Assembly: GCF_003025615.1 (NCBI RefSeq)
Contig: NZ_PYMJ01000011.1
Span: forward strand, 1 to 64,000
Direction: 5' to 3'
From: Photobacterium frigidiphilum
Lineage (GTDB): Bacteria; Pseudomonadota; Gammaproteobacteria; Enterobacterales; Vibrionaceae
DNA: 64,000 bases
The position numbers and the translations under genes are program-made. Below are positions 10,028-18,703 of this stretch, piece after piece. The notes beneath the pieces were generated by a model that saw only the letters and a list, made by a program, of their open reading frames with translations, was not told where the DNA came from and searched no databases. How positions within the stretch are numbered: position 1 is the first letter of the stretch; each line of letters starts with the position of its first letter.

Positions 10028-10052
10028 AGGCAGCGATTTATGATCGCTGCCT
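10028..10052 (-). terminator. Hairpin between the first gene and the rest of the iron operon
   Basis: A perfect 10-bp stem (AGGCAGCGAT paired with ATCGCTGCCT) around a 5-base loop lies 28 bases after the stop of the 673-residue gene. On the minus strand it is followed by TTTGTCGTTTTT, so it may act as a partial terminator or RNA-stability element, allowing more first-gene protein than downstream protein. Confidence 0.6.
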
Positions 10053-10079
10053 AAATAGGTAACTAACACGCTTTATTGA

Positions 10080-12101
10080 TTACTCAACGCTAGCCTTATT
10101 AGCCATTGTCATTGCTGTACCAAACTTACCGCCAGCGGCAATAATTTGTGGTACACCATCTTCATCGGTATCAGTTGATTGGCTACCTTTCACTTGGTTT
10201 TCACCAGAATCGCCCATCCACTCAGCCATTTGCATGCCACCATTAATAACAATTCGGAACCAGCTAACATAGCGATCCGTTAGTGCTGTTAGTTCTAGCG
10301 CAGGCTCATTTTCACCTTCTTCATTTTTTAGGTGAAGAATCGCTTCACGTAAACCACCTGAAATTGCAGCTTCGGTATAAGGCGTATGAATTGTCGCTTT
10401 ACCAGGTACAGTTGCCCATGTATTGATACCCTTATCAAACATGTTCTTATCAACGGCAAGGTAAATTGAACGAGCAGCTTGCTTATACTTCACATCATCG
10501 GTTGCAAGGTAAGCGGCTACAAGACCACGGATTGCGGCAAATTGTGCATCAAGTGATTTATCTTTGCTGTGTGTATTGGCTTTACCTAACGTCAAGCCAT
10601 CGAACACAAGACCATCTTTATCAACTAATTGATTAATAATGAAATCAGCCTGACCTTTAATCATCGCAAGTGCTTGCTTGCCTGCATCTGTTTTCAGATC
10701 GACATTGCCAGAATCAGCTGAAGCGTAACCAACTGGTAAAGCATCTTTCGCGCGTTGGTAAATAGACAGAGCAACAAGCGAGTATGCAGCGTCATAAGTA
10801 TCTACCTTATTACCTTGCTTACCGTCTTTGTATTCTGTAACTAAGGTGCCTTTCTCTTTGTTGTAATGCAGAGCTGCAATGTTCTTGAAGAGTAAGTTGG
10901 AAATGTTGTTTGCCAATGAGAATGCATCATCCGCAACTACATCATTCTTATCATTCGAATCAGTGTTTACCGCTGGTGATGCAGCAAAAGGGGCACCATC
11001 AAACACAGCTAAGAATGCAGGATTTTGTGCACTATTCGCTGTACGTTGATCACTGAATGCGAAGAACTCAGAAACAGGCCACAATGCCGACCACGTATCA
11101 CGCAGTGTTGATGAGCCATCAGTAACACTCAAGTTTGCAATAGAGTTCACACCATTATCTGATCCCTCTGTAACCGCAACTTTGTGCGCAAACCAAATTG
11201 GTCCCTTCGCAGGATCATAATCAGGACCGAATGCCACACCTAATTTTTCACCATCAAACCCAAGCTGCTGTTGCATAATCAATAGCTTATCAATAGAGAT
11301 TTCTGTCAGCATCATGCCGTTAAAGCCATCGGCAGCAGAAACACCCAAGCTATGCTTGCCGTCTAAATCCATTTTTGCAGATTCAGCTTCAACTTCTTCA
11401 TCAGTTGTTGTTACGTGCATGCCACCTAAGAAATCTTGTGCCCACATCACTTCTTTTAAAAGAATGCCGCCAGTTGCTGCAGGGCTGAATGACTTATCAA
11501 ATGACGCTTCGTTCCAAGCTAACGATTTATAATCACGGAAATAAGCCGGTACCACAGTCTGTACTGTTTTGCTGTTACCTTTCGCTGTGGTTATCTCAAC
11601 TTCATCACCATTTACCGTGGTTATATCAGGCTTTTGAGCAAATTCAGGGCTACCAGATACATATGGAATAGAAATCGGGTACATGTTCTGAGGAATTTCA
11701 CTTGCAGGGAAACCTACAGCAGCTGCCATCTCAATAACACGCTTACCCAGATCTGACATCTTGCCGCCACGTGCACGGTTAACAGGTCCATTCACTAAGT
11801 GCGGGCCCATTGTTGACTGATAATTCAGTGCGTACATCGCCTCTTCTGAGTATTCATAACTTTCGATACCAGCAGCAAAATCAAAAGGTGTTGGATCATC
11901 AGCGATATTTGGATCAAGTACATCCAAATCTAAACCAAGAGATTCAGCTAACGGTTCACCCGAAAGCTCAAACTCGGTATAGGCTAAAAAGTTACCTGCT
12001 GGTTCATGGGTTTTATCTAATACTTTCACTTGAGCTGTAGCACTCACTGCTGTCGAAAACACTGCTGCAGTAATAGCGATACTAAGAATTGATTTCTTCA
12101 C
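10080..12101 (-). CDS. Large exported protein of unknown function, first gene of FTR1 operon
   Basis: 673 residues. It has a clear signal peptide (MKKSILSIAITAAVFSTAVSA). The start is GTG with AAGGAT five bases upstream. No CxxCH, no imelysin-type HxxE and no multicopper motif is visible, so it is not EfeO, EfeB or a ferroxidase I recognise. The C-terminal third has paired amphipathic helices (DAAYSLVALSIYQRAKDALP, QFAAIRGLVAAYL, YKQAARSIYLAV) suggestive of an alpha/alpha barrel. Asp/Glu-rich stretches (DTDEDG, SNDKNDVVADD) could bind metal. A hairpin separates it from the other six genes. The Fur and FNR sites upstream suggest an exported iron-related factor; this is context, not homology. 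Confidence 0.7.
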   Translation of the reverse strand: MKKSILSIAITAAVFSTAVSATAQVKVLDKTHEPAGNFLAYTEFELSGEPLAESLGLDLDVLDPNIADDPTPFDFAAGIESYEYSEEAMYALNYQSTMGPHLVNGPVNRARGGKMSDLGKRVIEMAAAVGFPASEIPQNMYPISIPYVSGSPEFAQKPDITTVNGDEVEITTAKGNSKTVQTVVPAYFRDYKSLAWNEASFDKSFSPAATGGILLKEVMWAQDFLGGMHVTTTDEEVEAESAKMDLDGKHSLGVSAADGFNGMMLTEISIDKLLIMQQQLGFDGEKLGVAFGPDYDPAKGPIWFAHKVAVTEGSDNGVNSIANLSVTDGSSTLRDTWSALWPVSEFFAFSDQRTANSAQNPAFLAVFDGAPFAASPAVNTDSNDKNDVVADDAFSLANNISNLLFKNIAALHYNKEKGTLVTEYKDGKQGNKVDTYDAAYSLVALSIYQRAKDALPVGYASADSGNVDLKTDAGKQALAMIKGQADFIINQLVDKDGLVFDGLTLGKANTHSKDKSLDAQFAAIRGLVAAYLATDDVKYKQAARSIYLAVDKNMFDKGINTWATVPGKATIHTPYTEAAISGGLREAILHLKNEEGENEPALELTALTDRYVSWFRIVINGGMQMAEWMGDSGENQVKGSQSTDTDEDGVPQIIAAGGKFGTAMTMANKASVE

Positions 12102-12219
12102 GTTTTATCCTTTTTATTTTTTCATCTCATTGAGCAAGCTTGATGCCTAAATCGTTTTTTATATCCATCAAACGAGAATAAGTCGCATTCTATATGTTTC
12201 AGAATGTAAATCCAGTAAT

Positions 12220-12238
12220 GAAAATAATTATTATTTGC
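12220..12238 (-). promoter_or_regulatory. Candidate Fur box
   Basis: On the minus strand the site reads GCAAATAATAATTATTTTC and matches the classical 19-bp Fur consensus at 14 positions by my count. It lies about 120 bases before the GTG of the 673-residue gene and 4 bases from an FNR site. Fur with iron would repress the iron operon. Confidence 0.65.
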
Positions 12239-12242
12239 ATTC

Positions 12243-12256
12243 TTGATCCAGATCAA
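12243..12256. promoter_or_regulatory. FNR/ANR-type binding site, perfect consensus
   Basis: TTGATCCAGATCAA matches TTGAT-N4-ATCAA exactly. If FNR activates from about -41.5, transcription of the iron operon would start near 12208, placing the Fur box over the promoter core. This predicts activation without oxygen and repression by iron. Confidence 0.7.
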
Positions 12257-12463
12257 ATTATTAAGAACATGCATGCATAAGTGAAAAAGTATTGATATAA
12301 CTCATGGGCTTGAGTGAAAAACAATCAAATAAGACAAAAAATCGAAACATTCGATGAAACTGGTATCGAAATAAATGTAAGTAGGTGTTTAAGCGGAGTT
12401 TGGTAAGGTATTTAAAGGTGATATGGCTTTCACGTTGCAACAAAGCCTGTAGATATATATAGG

Positions 12464-12503
12464 AAAAACACCAATATGCTTCACAACAATATTGGTGTTT
12501 TTT
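12464..12503. terminator. Bidirectional-looking terminator after nanR-like gene
   Basis: AAAAACACCAATAT pairs with ATATTGGTGTTTTT around a short loop, with A and T runs on the two sides. It lies just beyond the stop of the GntR gene and ends the nan-like operon on the minus strand. Confidence 0.85.
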
Positions 12504-12511
12504 GAGTACTA

Positions 12512-13216
12512 TTACGCGTTATTCATCACATTATCGAGGTGATGGCGCATTTCACGTTCGGCGAGGTCAGGGTCTCCTTGCTGAATAGCTTTGAATATTT
12601 CGACATGGTGCTCGCAGCTAATTTGATGCAACTTGGCAAATGTTTCTGGATTACGCGAGCGAATCAGCCACTGTACTAAGGATTCATAAATAGTCGTTAC
12701 CATAGGATTGCCCAAAATTTCGGTAATAGTACGATGGAATGCGATGTCTGTTTCTATAAAGCGATCATAGTTATCTACTTGCGCTAAGTTGTTTTCTAAC
12801 GCAACAGAAAGCTTTTCAACGTCTTCTTCTGTTCTAACTCGAGCAGCTTCACGTACCACCGATATTTCAAACAATTGTCGAAGATGCTCGAACTGCATCT
12901 TCTCTTTATCTTGAGACAATAAACCAATAGCGATACCTGATAGACCACTGACGATCGTTTGAGTACAAGGACGAGTAACACGCGTCTTTTCGCCACTATT
13001 GATTTCAACTAAGCCTTTTTGGGACAGTTTTTGCAAGGCTTCACGAACAGACGGACGCCCCACGCCAAACGCAGTCATAAGCTCTCTTTCTGAAGGTAGA
13101 ACATCACCTTCTTTAAACGTGTTATCTAAAATTAATCTTTCAATTTCATCGGTCACAAAATCCGAAAGCTTAACCTTCTTTAGGGGTTTCAGCGTTAAAT
13201 TGTCAAGCGTTGACAT
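12512..13216 (-). CDS. nanR: GntR/FadR-subfamily regulator, NanR-like
   Basis: About 234 residues from the ATG at 13216 (AAGGA six bases upstream; an in-frame TTG at 13222 is less likely). The N-terminal winged helix contains PSERELMTAFGVGRPSVREA, and LVEINSGEKTRVTRP follows. Both closely match E. coli NanR, the sialic-acid repressor. The C-terminal FCD ligand domain shows D-x3-H (DIAFHRTI) and later His residues that usually bind a metal. It is the last gene of the operon it probably controls; a NanR-like GGTATA operator lies at the promoter near 21750. In E. coli the inducer is N-acetylneuraminate; here it may be a related acid. Confidence 0.8.
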   Translation of the reverse strand: MSTLDNLTLKPLKKVKLSDFVTDEIERLILDNTFKEGDVLPSERELMTAFGVGRPSVREALQKLSQKGLVEINSGEKTRVTRPCTQTIVSGLSGIAIGLLSQDKEKMQFEHLRQLFEISVVREAARVRTEEDVEKLSVALENNLAQVDNYDRFIETDIAFHRTITEILGNPMVTTIYESLVQWLIRSRNPETFAKLHQISCEHHVEIFKAIQQGDPDLAEREMRHHLDNVMNNA

Positions 13217-13268
13217 AACCAATCCTTATTCGCACATTGCTGTGATAAGTGCATAATATCTTAAAACA

Positions 13269-14192
13269 TTACTGGTAAAAACCAGGAATCAATGCTTTCT
13301 GTGCTTGCCGCGCTTTTTCCAAACGTTCCGCAGGTACACTCTCAAATGGGAATCGCATAGTTGGTGTAATGCCGCTCCATATTCCCATGGTAGCCATAAA
13401 TTTATCGACAGCCGCATTACAATACCCTTCTTCAAGTATAAACGGTGCAATTTCTTCACTCATAAATTGCTGTATACGTTGTTCGGTTTCAAGCGCTTGT
13501 GGATCTAACATCAAACACTGCTGAGTCCAGGTTTGTGTTGCTTTCGGACCTAAGCAACAGACATTTGAGTATGCGCCTTTTGCTCCAACATACGCATCGG
13601 TCGCAAGAAAATGACCAGCAACAAAAATAGACGCCACTTGCGGTAATCCTGTAGCTACTATTTCATCAGTGATTCTTGGCAGCTTAAAACCTACTACAGT
13701 ATCAATCTCATCAAATATAGTGCGAAGTTGTTCCGCGGTTAAACACACTTTAGCATGAGGCGGATTGTATAAAATAATTGGCACGTCTTGGCACACGCTT
13801 TCCACTTTTCGAAGGAAGATCAATGCAGTTTGAGTATTACACGGAAACCAATTTGGTAAAATCACTTGGACAGCAGTCGGCTGCAGAGTCGCTGCAAATT
13901 GCGCACGCCGAACCGCATCTTGTGGGTGGCAATGAGATGCACCAATTTGAAACGGCATACCAACGACACGGCATTTCGTCGCGAGCAACCCACTGATACG
14001 CTCGAACTCTTCTTCAGTTTGGGTATAAAACTCCCCAGCCGTCCCATTGGAATAAATACCATCCACACCCGCTGCGATGAAATAATCAATCTGCTCGGCC
14101 AGCAATATATAATTGATGGCTTCATTTTCTATTGGCAACAATAACGTTGCCCAATTACCTTTAATGCTTGCTGCGCTTTCTTTCACCTTCAT
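13269..14192 (-). CDS. Second DapA/NanA-superfamily aldolase
   Basis: About 307 residues, a class I aldolase of the dihydrodipicolinate synthase / neuraminate lyase family. The catalytic Tyr (ILYNPPH, about 142) and Schiff-base Lys (VGFKLPR, about 170) are in place, with a GTAGEF substrate loop. It differs clearly from the nanA in the same operon, so it probably cleaves or forms a different 2-oxo acid, for example the 2-keto-3-deoxy product of the enolase-superfamily dehydratase. The ATG overlaps the YhcH stop as ATGA (translational coupling). An annotated start at the upstream TTG (14198) is less likely. The exact substrate cannot be read from sequence. Confidence 0.8.
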   Translation of the reverse strand: MKVKESAASIKGNWATLLLPIENEAINYILLAEQIDYFIAAGVDGIYSNGTAGEFYTQTEEEFERISGLLATKCRVVGMPFQIGASHCHPQDAVRRAQFAATLQPTAVQVILPNWFPCNTQTALIFLRKVESVCQDVPIILYNPPHAKVCLTAEQLRTIFDEIDTVVGFKLPRITDEIVATGLPQVASIFVAGHFLATDAYVGAKGAYSNVCCLGPKATQTWTQQCLMLDPQALETEQRIQQFMSEEIAPFILEEGYCNAAVDKFMATMGIWSGITPTMRFPFESVPAERLEKARQAQKALIPGFYQ

Positions 14193-14653
14193 AACCAATC
14201 TGCCTTCACTTTGATCACGATTTTTTCAATGGCGCTAGATGTTTCAACACAAAGCATCGGTCGATGCCATTCACCAGGAAAAAAGGTGACGCATTGATAC
14301 TCATACAAAGTAAAGACTTGTTCATTAGCAATAACCGATTGTAATGCGGCATCATTATCAGCATCAAAATTAAGCACATTGCCCACATCTACGGTCGCAA
14401 GAGGCGCGGCGTACATCTCTTGCCCTGCTAGCACAATATGGACATCGATATAGCGGCCATGAATTTCTGACAATGCGTCATCCAATAGCTTTGTCGTACT
14501 ACTGATTCGATTAACGAAAACATTCTCACCATCGATCACATTGATGCCTGTTGCAAACTGCATAGGATCTAGTGACATCACATCGAGAATAATACGTTCA
14601 AGGGCTGAAGGCGTGCTTTTGGCTGTAATGGTAGGAATCGTTGTTAAAATCAT
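14189..14653 (-). CDS. yhcH: YhcH/YjgK/YiaL-family protein (NanQ-like)
   Basis: 154 residues, cupin-like. Family landmarks are RYIDVHIVLAGQEMYAA and the C-terminal FFPGEWHRPMLC, with Glu and His metal ligands. In E. coli yhcH is the last gene of the nanATEK operon and is linked to sialic-acid anomer handling; other members act on sugar acids. Here it lies between the TRAP permease and the second aldolase and overlaps the latter. The role in acid-sugar catabolism is inference from the family and neighbours. Confidence 0.8.
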   Translation of the reverse strand: MILTTIPTITAKSTPSALERIILDVMSLDPMQFATGINVIDGENVFVNRISSTTKLLDDALSEIHGRYIDVHIVLAGQEMYAAPLATVDVGNVLNFDADNDAALQSVIANEQVFTLYEYQCVTFFPGEWHRPMLCVETSSAIEKIVIKVKADWL

Positions 14654-14801
14654 GATGTATTAGCAGATTAACTGCCATCCTCACTGTCATATTGGAAGGT
14701 TATTTTTTTATTACTATCTAATGTTCACCGTGCATTGTCAGTCACAAGCACACGGTGAGCTTAAGGGGTAAATTTTCTGGCTAGTTAAAGCTATTTATCT
14801 C

Positions 14802-16067
14802 TTATAGCAACATGTTAGGTAAGAACAACACGAGTTGCGGGAAGAAGATAATCAGCAACAGAACGGCAATCAGAGGAATTAAGAACACAATCACTGAACG
14901 CGCTAAGACTTCATAAGGGATGTTACCGACCTTAGATACCACAAATAGTGATACTCCCATCGGCGGTGTCAAAATCCCGAGCATCATGTTCAAGACTACA
15001 ACCACACCGAAATGCACAGGATCTATACCCAGCTGAACAGTAATTGGTAACAAAATAGGAACCAGAATCAGCAGCAATGCCAAGGTTTCAATGAATGCGC
15101 CCAAAATGAATAACATCACAGAAACCATTAGCAAAAATACTATTGGTGAATCTGTTACCTGCAAAAATAATTCGGCAGCTTTCATTGGAATATCTTCTTT
15201 GATAATCAGATAGCCAAATAAACTCACACCACCAATCAAAAACCCGATAACAGCTGAAGTATTTACAGTTTCATGAATCAAGCGTACCAAGGTGCTAAAC
15301 GTCAATTCTTTGTAAACAAAGAAACCCAAAAACATGGCATACAATGAAGCGACAACAGCGGCTTCTGTTGGCGTAACAATACCCGAGAAAATACCGCCAA
15401 TGATAATCACTGGTGTCAATAAAGCCAAGAATGCCTCTTTAAATGAAGAGAAAATCATCTTCATCGACGCACGCGGGTAAACCTTGTAGTTTTTCTTTTT
15501 CGCAATGATATAAACCATCACCATTAAGGCTACGGTACATAACAATGCAGGTACAATCCCCGCCAAGAATAAAGCACCAACAGATGCACCAGACATCACA
15601 CCATAAATTACCATTGGAATGCTCGGTGGCATCAACGGGCCAATAACACTTGATGCTGCAGTAATTGCACCTGAGAAGCCATCATCATAGCCTTCATCAC
15701 GCATAGCTTTAATTTCAAGCTGCCCTAACCCACCAGCATCAGCGTGGGCAGATCCTGACATACCCGAGAACAACAAACTCGCTAAGATATTTACATGGCC
15801 TAATGACCCCGTAAAGTGACCCGTTAAGTTACGGGCAAAGTTGAACATCTTGTCGGTGATACCTGCCGAATTCATTAATAACCCGCTGAAGATGAAAAAA
15901 GGCACAGCCAGCAGTGGGAATGAATTCAAACCAGAAATGATTTTTTGTGGGGACAGTGCAATTCCCGAGTTCAACAGTAAATAAGCAATGGAGACGACAT
16001 ACAGCGTAAAAGCGACAGGCATACCGACAGCCAACAATGCTCCCCAGCCCGAAAAAATACCTAACAT
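14802..16067 (-). CDS. TRAP transporter large permease (DctM/SiaM-like)
   Basis: 421 residues, a highly hydrophobic protein with about 12 helices. It carries DctM-family landmarks (FSGMSGSAHADAGGLG, GPLMPPSIPMVIYG, GIVTPTEAAV, LGILTPPMGVSLFVV). It moves the solute together with sodium across the inner membrane, working with the DctQ protein 9 bases upstream and the binding protein before that. Neighbours (nanA, nanR, yhcH) point to sialic acid or a related acidic sugar as substrate. About 150 bases separate it from yhcH. Confidence 0.93.
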   Translation of the reverse strand: MLGIFSGWGALLAVGMPVAFTLYVVSIAYLLLNSGIALSPQKIISGLNSFPLLAVPFFIFSGLLMNSAGITDKMFNFARNLTGHFTGSLGHVNILASLLFSGMSGSAHADAGGLGQLEIKAMRDEGYDDGFSGAITAASSVIGPLMPPSIPMVIYGVMSGASVGALFLAGIVPALLCTVALMVMVYIIAKKKNYKVYPRASMKMIFSSFKEAFLALLTPVIIIGGIFSGIVTPTEAAVVASLYAMFLGFFVYKELTFSTLVRLIHETVNTSAVIGFLIGGVSLFGYLIIKEDIPMKAAELFLQVTDSPIVFLLMVSVMLFILGAFIETLALLLILVPILLPITVQLGIDPVHFGVVVVLNMMLGILTPPMGVSLFVVSKVGNIPYEVLARSVIVFLIPLIAVLLLIIFFPQLVLFLPNMLL

Positions 16068-16076
16068 AATAAATCC

Positions 16077-16598
16077 CTATTTATCCGTAATTTTCATTAA
16101 TGGGGAAAGTTGCTTTTTGTTCACGCGCATATCCTGTAATGCCGCGACAGAGGTGCCGATATTCAATAACGATTTAATCAGAATCAGAGTGAAACCCAAC
16201 GGTACTGCCATATACAAGACAGACATTTGTACATCCATGGTAATAGAACCTAGACGGTCCATACGTTGAGCGAATATATAGCCACGATAAACAATGACAA
16301 CAGAGGTAGCTGCAAATATTAGGTGAATCATAATATCTAATACGTGTTTCGCAGATTCACTCAAACGGTTTGGCACTATATCGATAGCAATATGATCTCT
16401 ACGCGACACTGCTTCACTTGCACCCACAAAAATGATGTAGATATATAACCATCGGGAAAGCTCTTCAGTCCAAGGAATTGCAATTGAAAAGAAATAGCGA
16501 CTCACAATCTGAACCGTCAGTACCAATAACATTGCAATAAACAGTGAAACTGAAATGTATTTTTCCATCAGTTCCATTTTTCTTATGAGGTTTTTCAT
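16077..16598 (-). CDS. TRAP transporter small permease (DctQ/SiaQ-like)
   Basis: 173 residues with four transmembrane helices and the family signature around WTEELSRWLYIYIIFVGA. It pairs with the DctM subunit encoded just downstream to form the membrane part of the TRAP transporter. In some sialic-acid TRAP systems Q and M are fused; here they are separate. Confidence 0.9.
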   Translation of the reverse strand: MKNLIRKMELMEKYISVSLFIAMLLVLTVQIVSRYFFSIAIPWTEELSRWLYIYIIFVGASEAVSRRDHIAIDIVPNRLSESAKHVLDIMIHLIFAATSVVIVYRGYIFAQRMDRLGSITMDVQMSVLYMAVPLGFTLILIKSLLNIGTSVAALQDMRVNKKQLSPLMKITDK

Positions 16599-16680
16599 TT
16601 TTCCATCACCATTAAACGGGCAGCAACATCATATGCTTACCACCCTACTCTGTATGATTGAGCTGCTGTACCAGGTATCG

Positions 16681-17646
16681 TTATTGTGTATCGATCAATG
16701 TTTGTGTGAAGTTTTCACCAAACTGCTTATTTAATTGGGCGTAGTACGGTTTCATCGCTACACGGAATGGGGCTAAGTCAGGATAAGTAACTGTCACACC
16801 TGCTTCTTTAAACGTTGCTAAGTCTTTATCTGTGCTCGCTATAATCAATTTTTCTGCTTCTTCCCCTCCAACAGCTAAGGCTTTTATCAGCCAATCTTGC
16901 TCTTGCTTAGAAAGACCATTCCAACGTTCACCCGAAATAGAAATTGTTTGGTCTTGCACCACGTGGTTAGTCATTGCGAGATAAGGTTGTACTTCGTAGA
17001 ACTTCATTGCTTCGATAGATGAAATTGGGTTTTCTTGTCCATCAACGGCATTGGTTTGTAGTGCAAGATACACTTCTGCATAAGCGATAGGAGATGGAAT
17101 CGCCCCTACTCCTTTAGCGTAGTCAATCAAAGCTTTAGCGTTTGGAGTCCGCAGTTTCATACCTTTCATGTCTTCAATGGAATTAATTGGACGGTTAGAG
17201 CTAGTTTCGCGTATACCAAAGAACCAACTGTCGATAGGCTTAAGATTAAATTCAGTTTCGAGTTCTTGACGCGCGTCCATGCCCCAAGGGCTGTTGAAAA
17301 TGGCAGAAAGGTGTTTGTAGTCACGTACAAGGTAAGCGGTTTCTAAAGCACCAAGACGAGGCAGATATTGCGCATAGCCACCAAAAACTTGCATCGACAT
17401 ATCCAACTCACCTAAAGACACCTGCTCTAGCATTTCATGTACGTTGCCAAGTTGCCCGCCCGCATAAAGGCGTAATGTCATCTCTCCGCCTGAAATCGCC
17501 TTCAGTTCATCAGCCGCCTTTACCATGCCGTGGTAAATCGGACTATTGTAAGCTTCATTAAAACCCACGTTCAATTGAGTTTCAGCAGACACGTTTGCAG
17601 CAAATAATGCAGTGGCAACCATGCTTAGAGTAAAGAGCTTTTTCAT
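16681..17646 (-). CDS. TRAP transporter solute-binding protein (DctP/SiaP-like)
   Basis: 321 residues with a signal peptide cleaved after VSA. The DctP-family segment MKLRTPNAK holds the conserved Arg that binds the substrate carboxylate, and ETSSNRPINS precedes it as in SiaP-like proteins. It captures an acidic sugar in the periplasm and delivers it to the DctQM pair. It is the first transport gene, following the dehydrogenase by 70 bases. The exact ligand needs binding data; sialic acid or a deaminated relative fits the operon. Confidence 0.9.
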   Translation of the reverse strand: MKKLFTLSMVATALFAANVSAETQLNVGFNEAYNSPIYHGMVKAADELKAISGGEMTLRLYAGGQLGNVHEMLEQVSLGELDMSMQVFGGYAQYLPRLGALETAYLVRDYKHLSAIFNSPWGMDARQELETEFNLKPIDSWFFGIRETSSNRPINSIEDMKGMKLRTPNAKALIDYAKGVGAIPSPIAYAEVYLALQTNAVDGQENPISSIEAMKFYEVQPYLAMTNHVVQDQTISISGERWNGLSKQEQDWLIKALAVGGEEAEKLIIASTDKDLATFKEAGVTVTYPDLAPFRVAMKPYYAQLNKQFGENFTQTLIDTQ

Positions 17647-17716
17647 ATTATGTCCTTATTAGTATGTAGAGTGTTTCTCGTTATTGTTGTAGAGGTAGAA
17701 CTATTCTTACTGCGTA

Positions 17717-18646
17717 TTAATTCTTCACAAAAAATACGCCATGTTCTAACTGTTCACCGTCGAAAATCCGGTGAATTTGTCTTACGTACACATCGATTTT
17801 TTTTATATTTTCATTACCACACCCACCACCTGTATGTTGGGTTAGGTGTATATTCGGTGTTGTCCATAACGGTGAATGAGCAGGTAGCGGTTCTTGCTTC
17901 GTGACATCTAAACAGGCAGTAAATGTACTGTCTGCCAGCGCTTTTGCTACCAAGTCATCTTCATTCACGACTTGACCTCGACCTACGTTAACCACCATAG
18001 CTCCAGCACGCATCTTGTTGAACACTTCACGGTCCAGCAGATTATATGTGGTATCCGTGGCTGGAATGGTTGATATCAAAATGTCGCTGTGCGCCACTGC
18101 TTCAATCAAACCATTCTTTCCTTTTGCTTTCATAGCTGTAGTGTCAAAGCAATGTATAGTCGCCCCAAAAGCGTCGAACAAGGCAGCCGCTTGCTGACCA
18201 ATACTGCCATACCCCAAGATCAAGATGTCAGCTTCACCGACAAGACGTTTAGTAAAACGGATAGCATCTTTTTCCCAGACGCTTGACGTTTTAGCTGTCT
18301 GCAATGCAGGTAGTTGACGATAAACACTCAAGACATTCGCAACAATTTCTTCTGCAACAGGAGCAGAAAAGAAGCCCTGTAGATTGCATACTGTAATATG
18401 GCGATTTTGTGGCCAGTCATAACCATTAAAATTATCAGTCCCGACAGAGTCCAATAAAATGGTTGTCAGGCACGGCATATCATTGATCCAATCTGTTGGA
18501 ATATTACCGATAGCAATATCGGCATCTTTGGCTCTTTTAAACTCATTGCTGCCATCATTAAAATGACAAATCACGTTAGTTGAGAGTTGCTGTGTTAAAT
18601 AGTTCGCTTCACGTTCGTTCAATACAGGATGAATATAAATGTTCAT
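17717..18646 (-). CDS. D-isomer specific 2-hydroxyacid dehydrogenase
   Basis: 309 residues. The NAD(P)-binding motif GYGSIG is at 145-150 and the catalytic triad can be seen: R223 (NVGRGQVV), E252 (KQEPLP) and H271 (QHTGGG). It would reduce a 2-oxo acid or oxidise a D-2-hydroxy acid with NAD(P). Such an enzyme is not part of classical Neu5Ac catabolism, so its place between the dehydratase and the transporter suggests a modified acidic sugar is processed. Hydroxypyruvate or glyoxylate reductase activity is the default alternative. Confidence 0.85.
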   Translation of the reverse strand: MNIYIHPVLNEREANYLTQQLSTNVICHFNDGSNEFKRAKDADIAIGNIPTDWINDMPCLTTILLDSVGTDNFNGYDWPQNRHITVCNLQGFFSAPVAEEIVANVLSVYRQLPALQTAKTSSVWEKDAIRFTKRLVGEADILILGYGSIGQQAAALFDAFGATIHCFDTTAMKAKGKNGLIEAVAHSDILISTIPATDTTYNLLDREVFNKMRAGAMVVNVGRGQVVNEDDLVAKALADSTFTACLDVTKQEPLPAHSPLWTTPNIHLTQHTGGGCGNENIKKIDVYVRQIHRIFDGEQLEHGVFFVKN

Positions 18647-18703
18647 AAGGCCCTTCGATTAATCGGCGCATTCAATAACGGAGGTTCACATTGAGTGGCT
18701 AAA

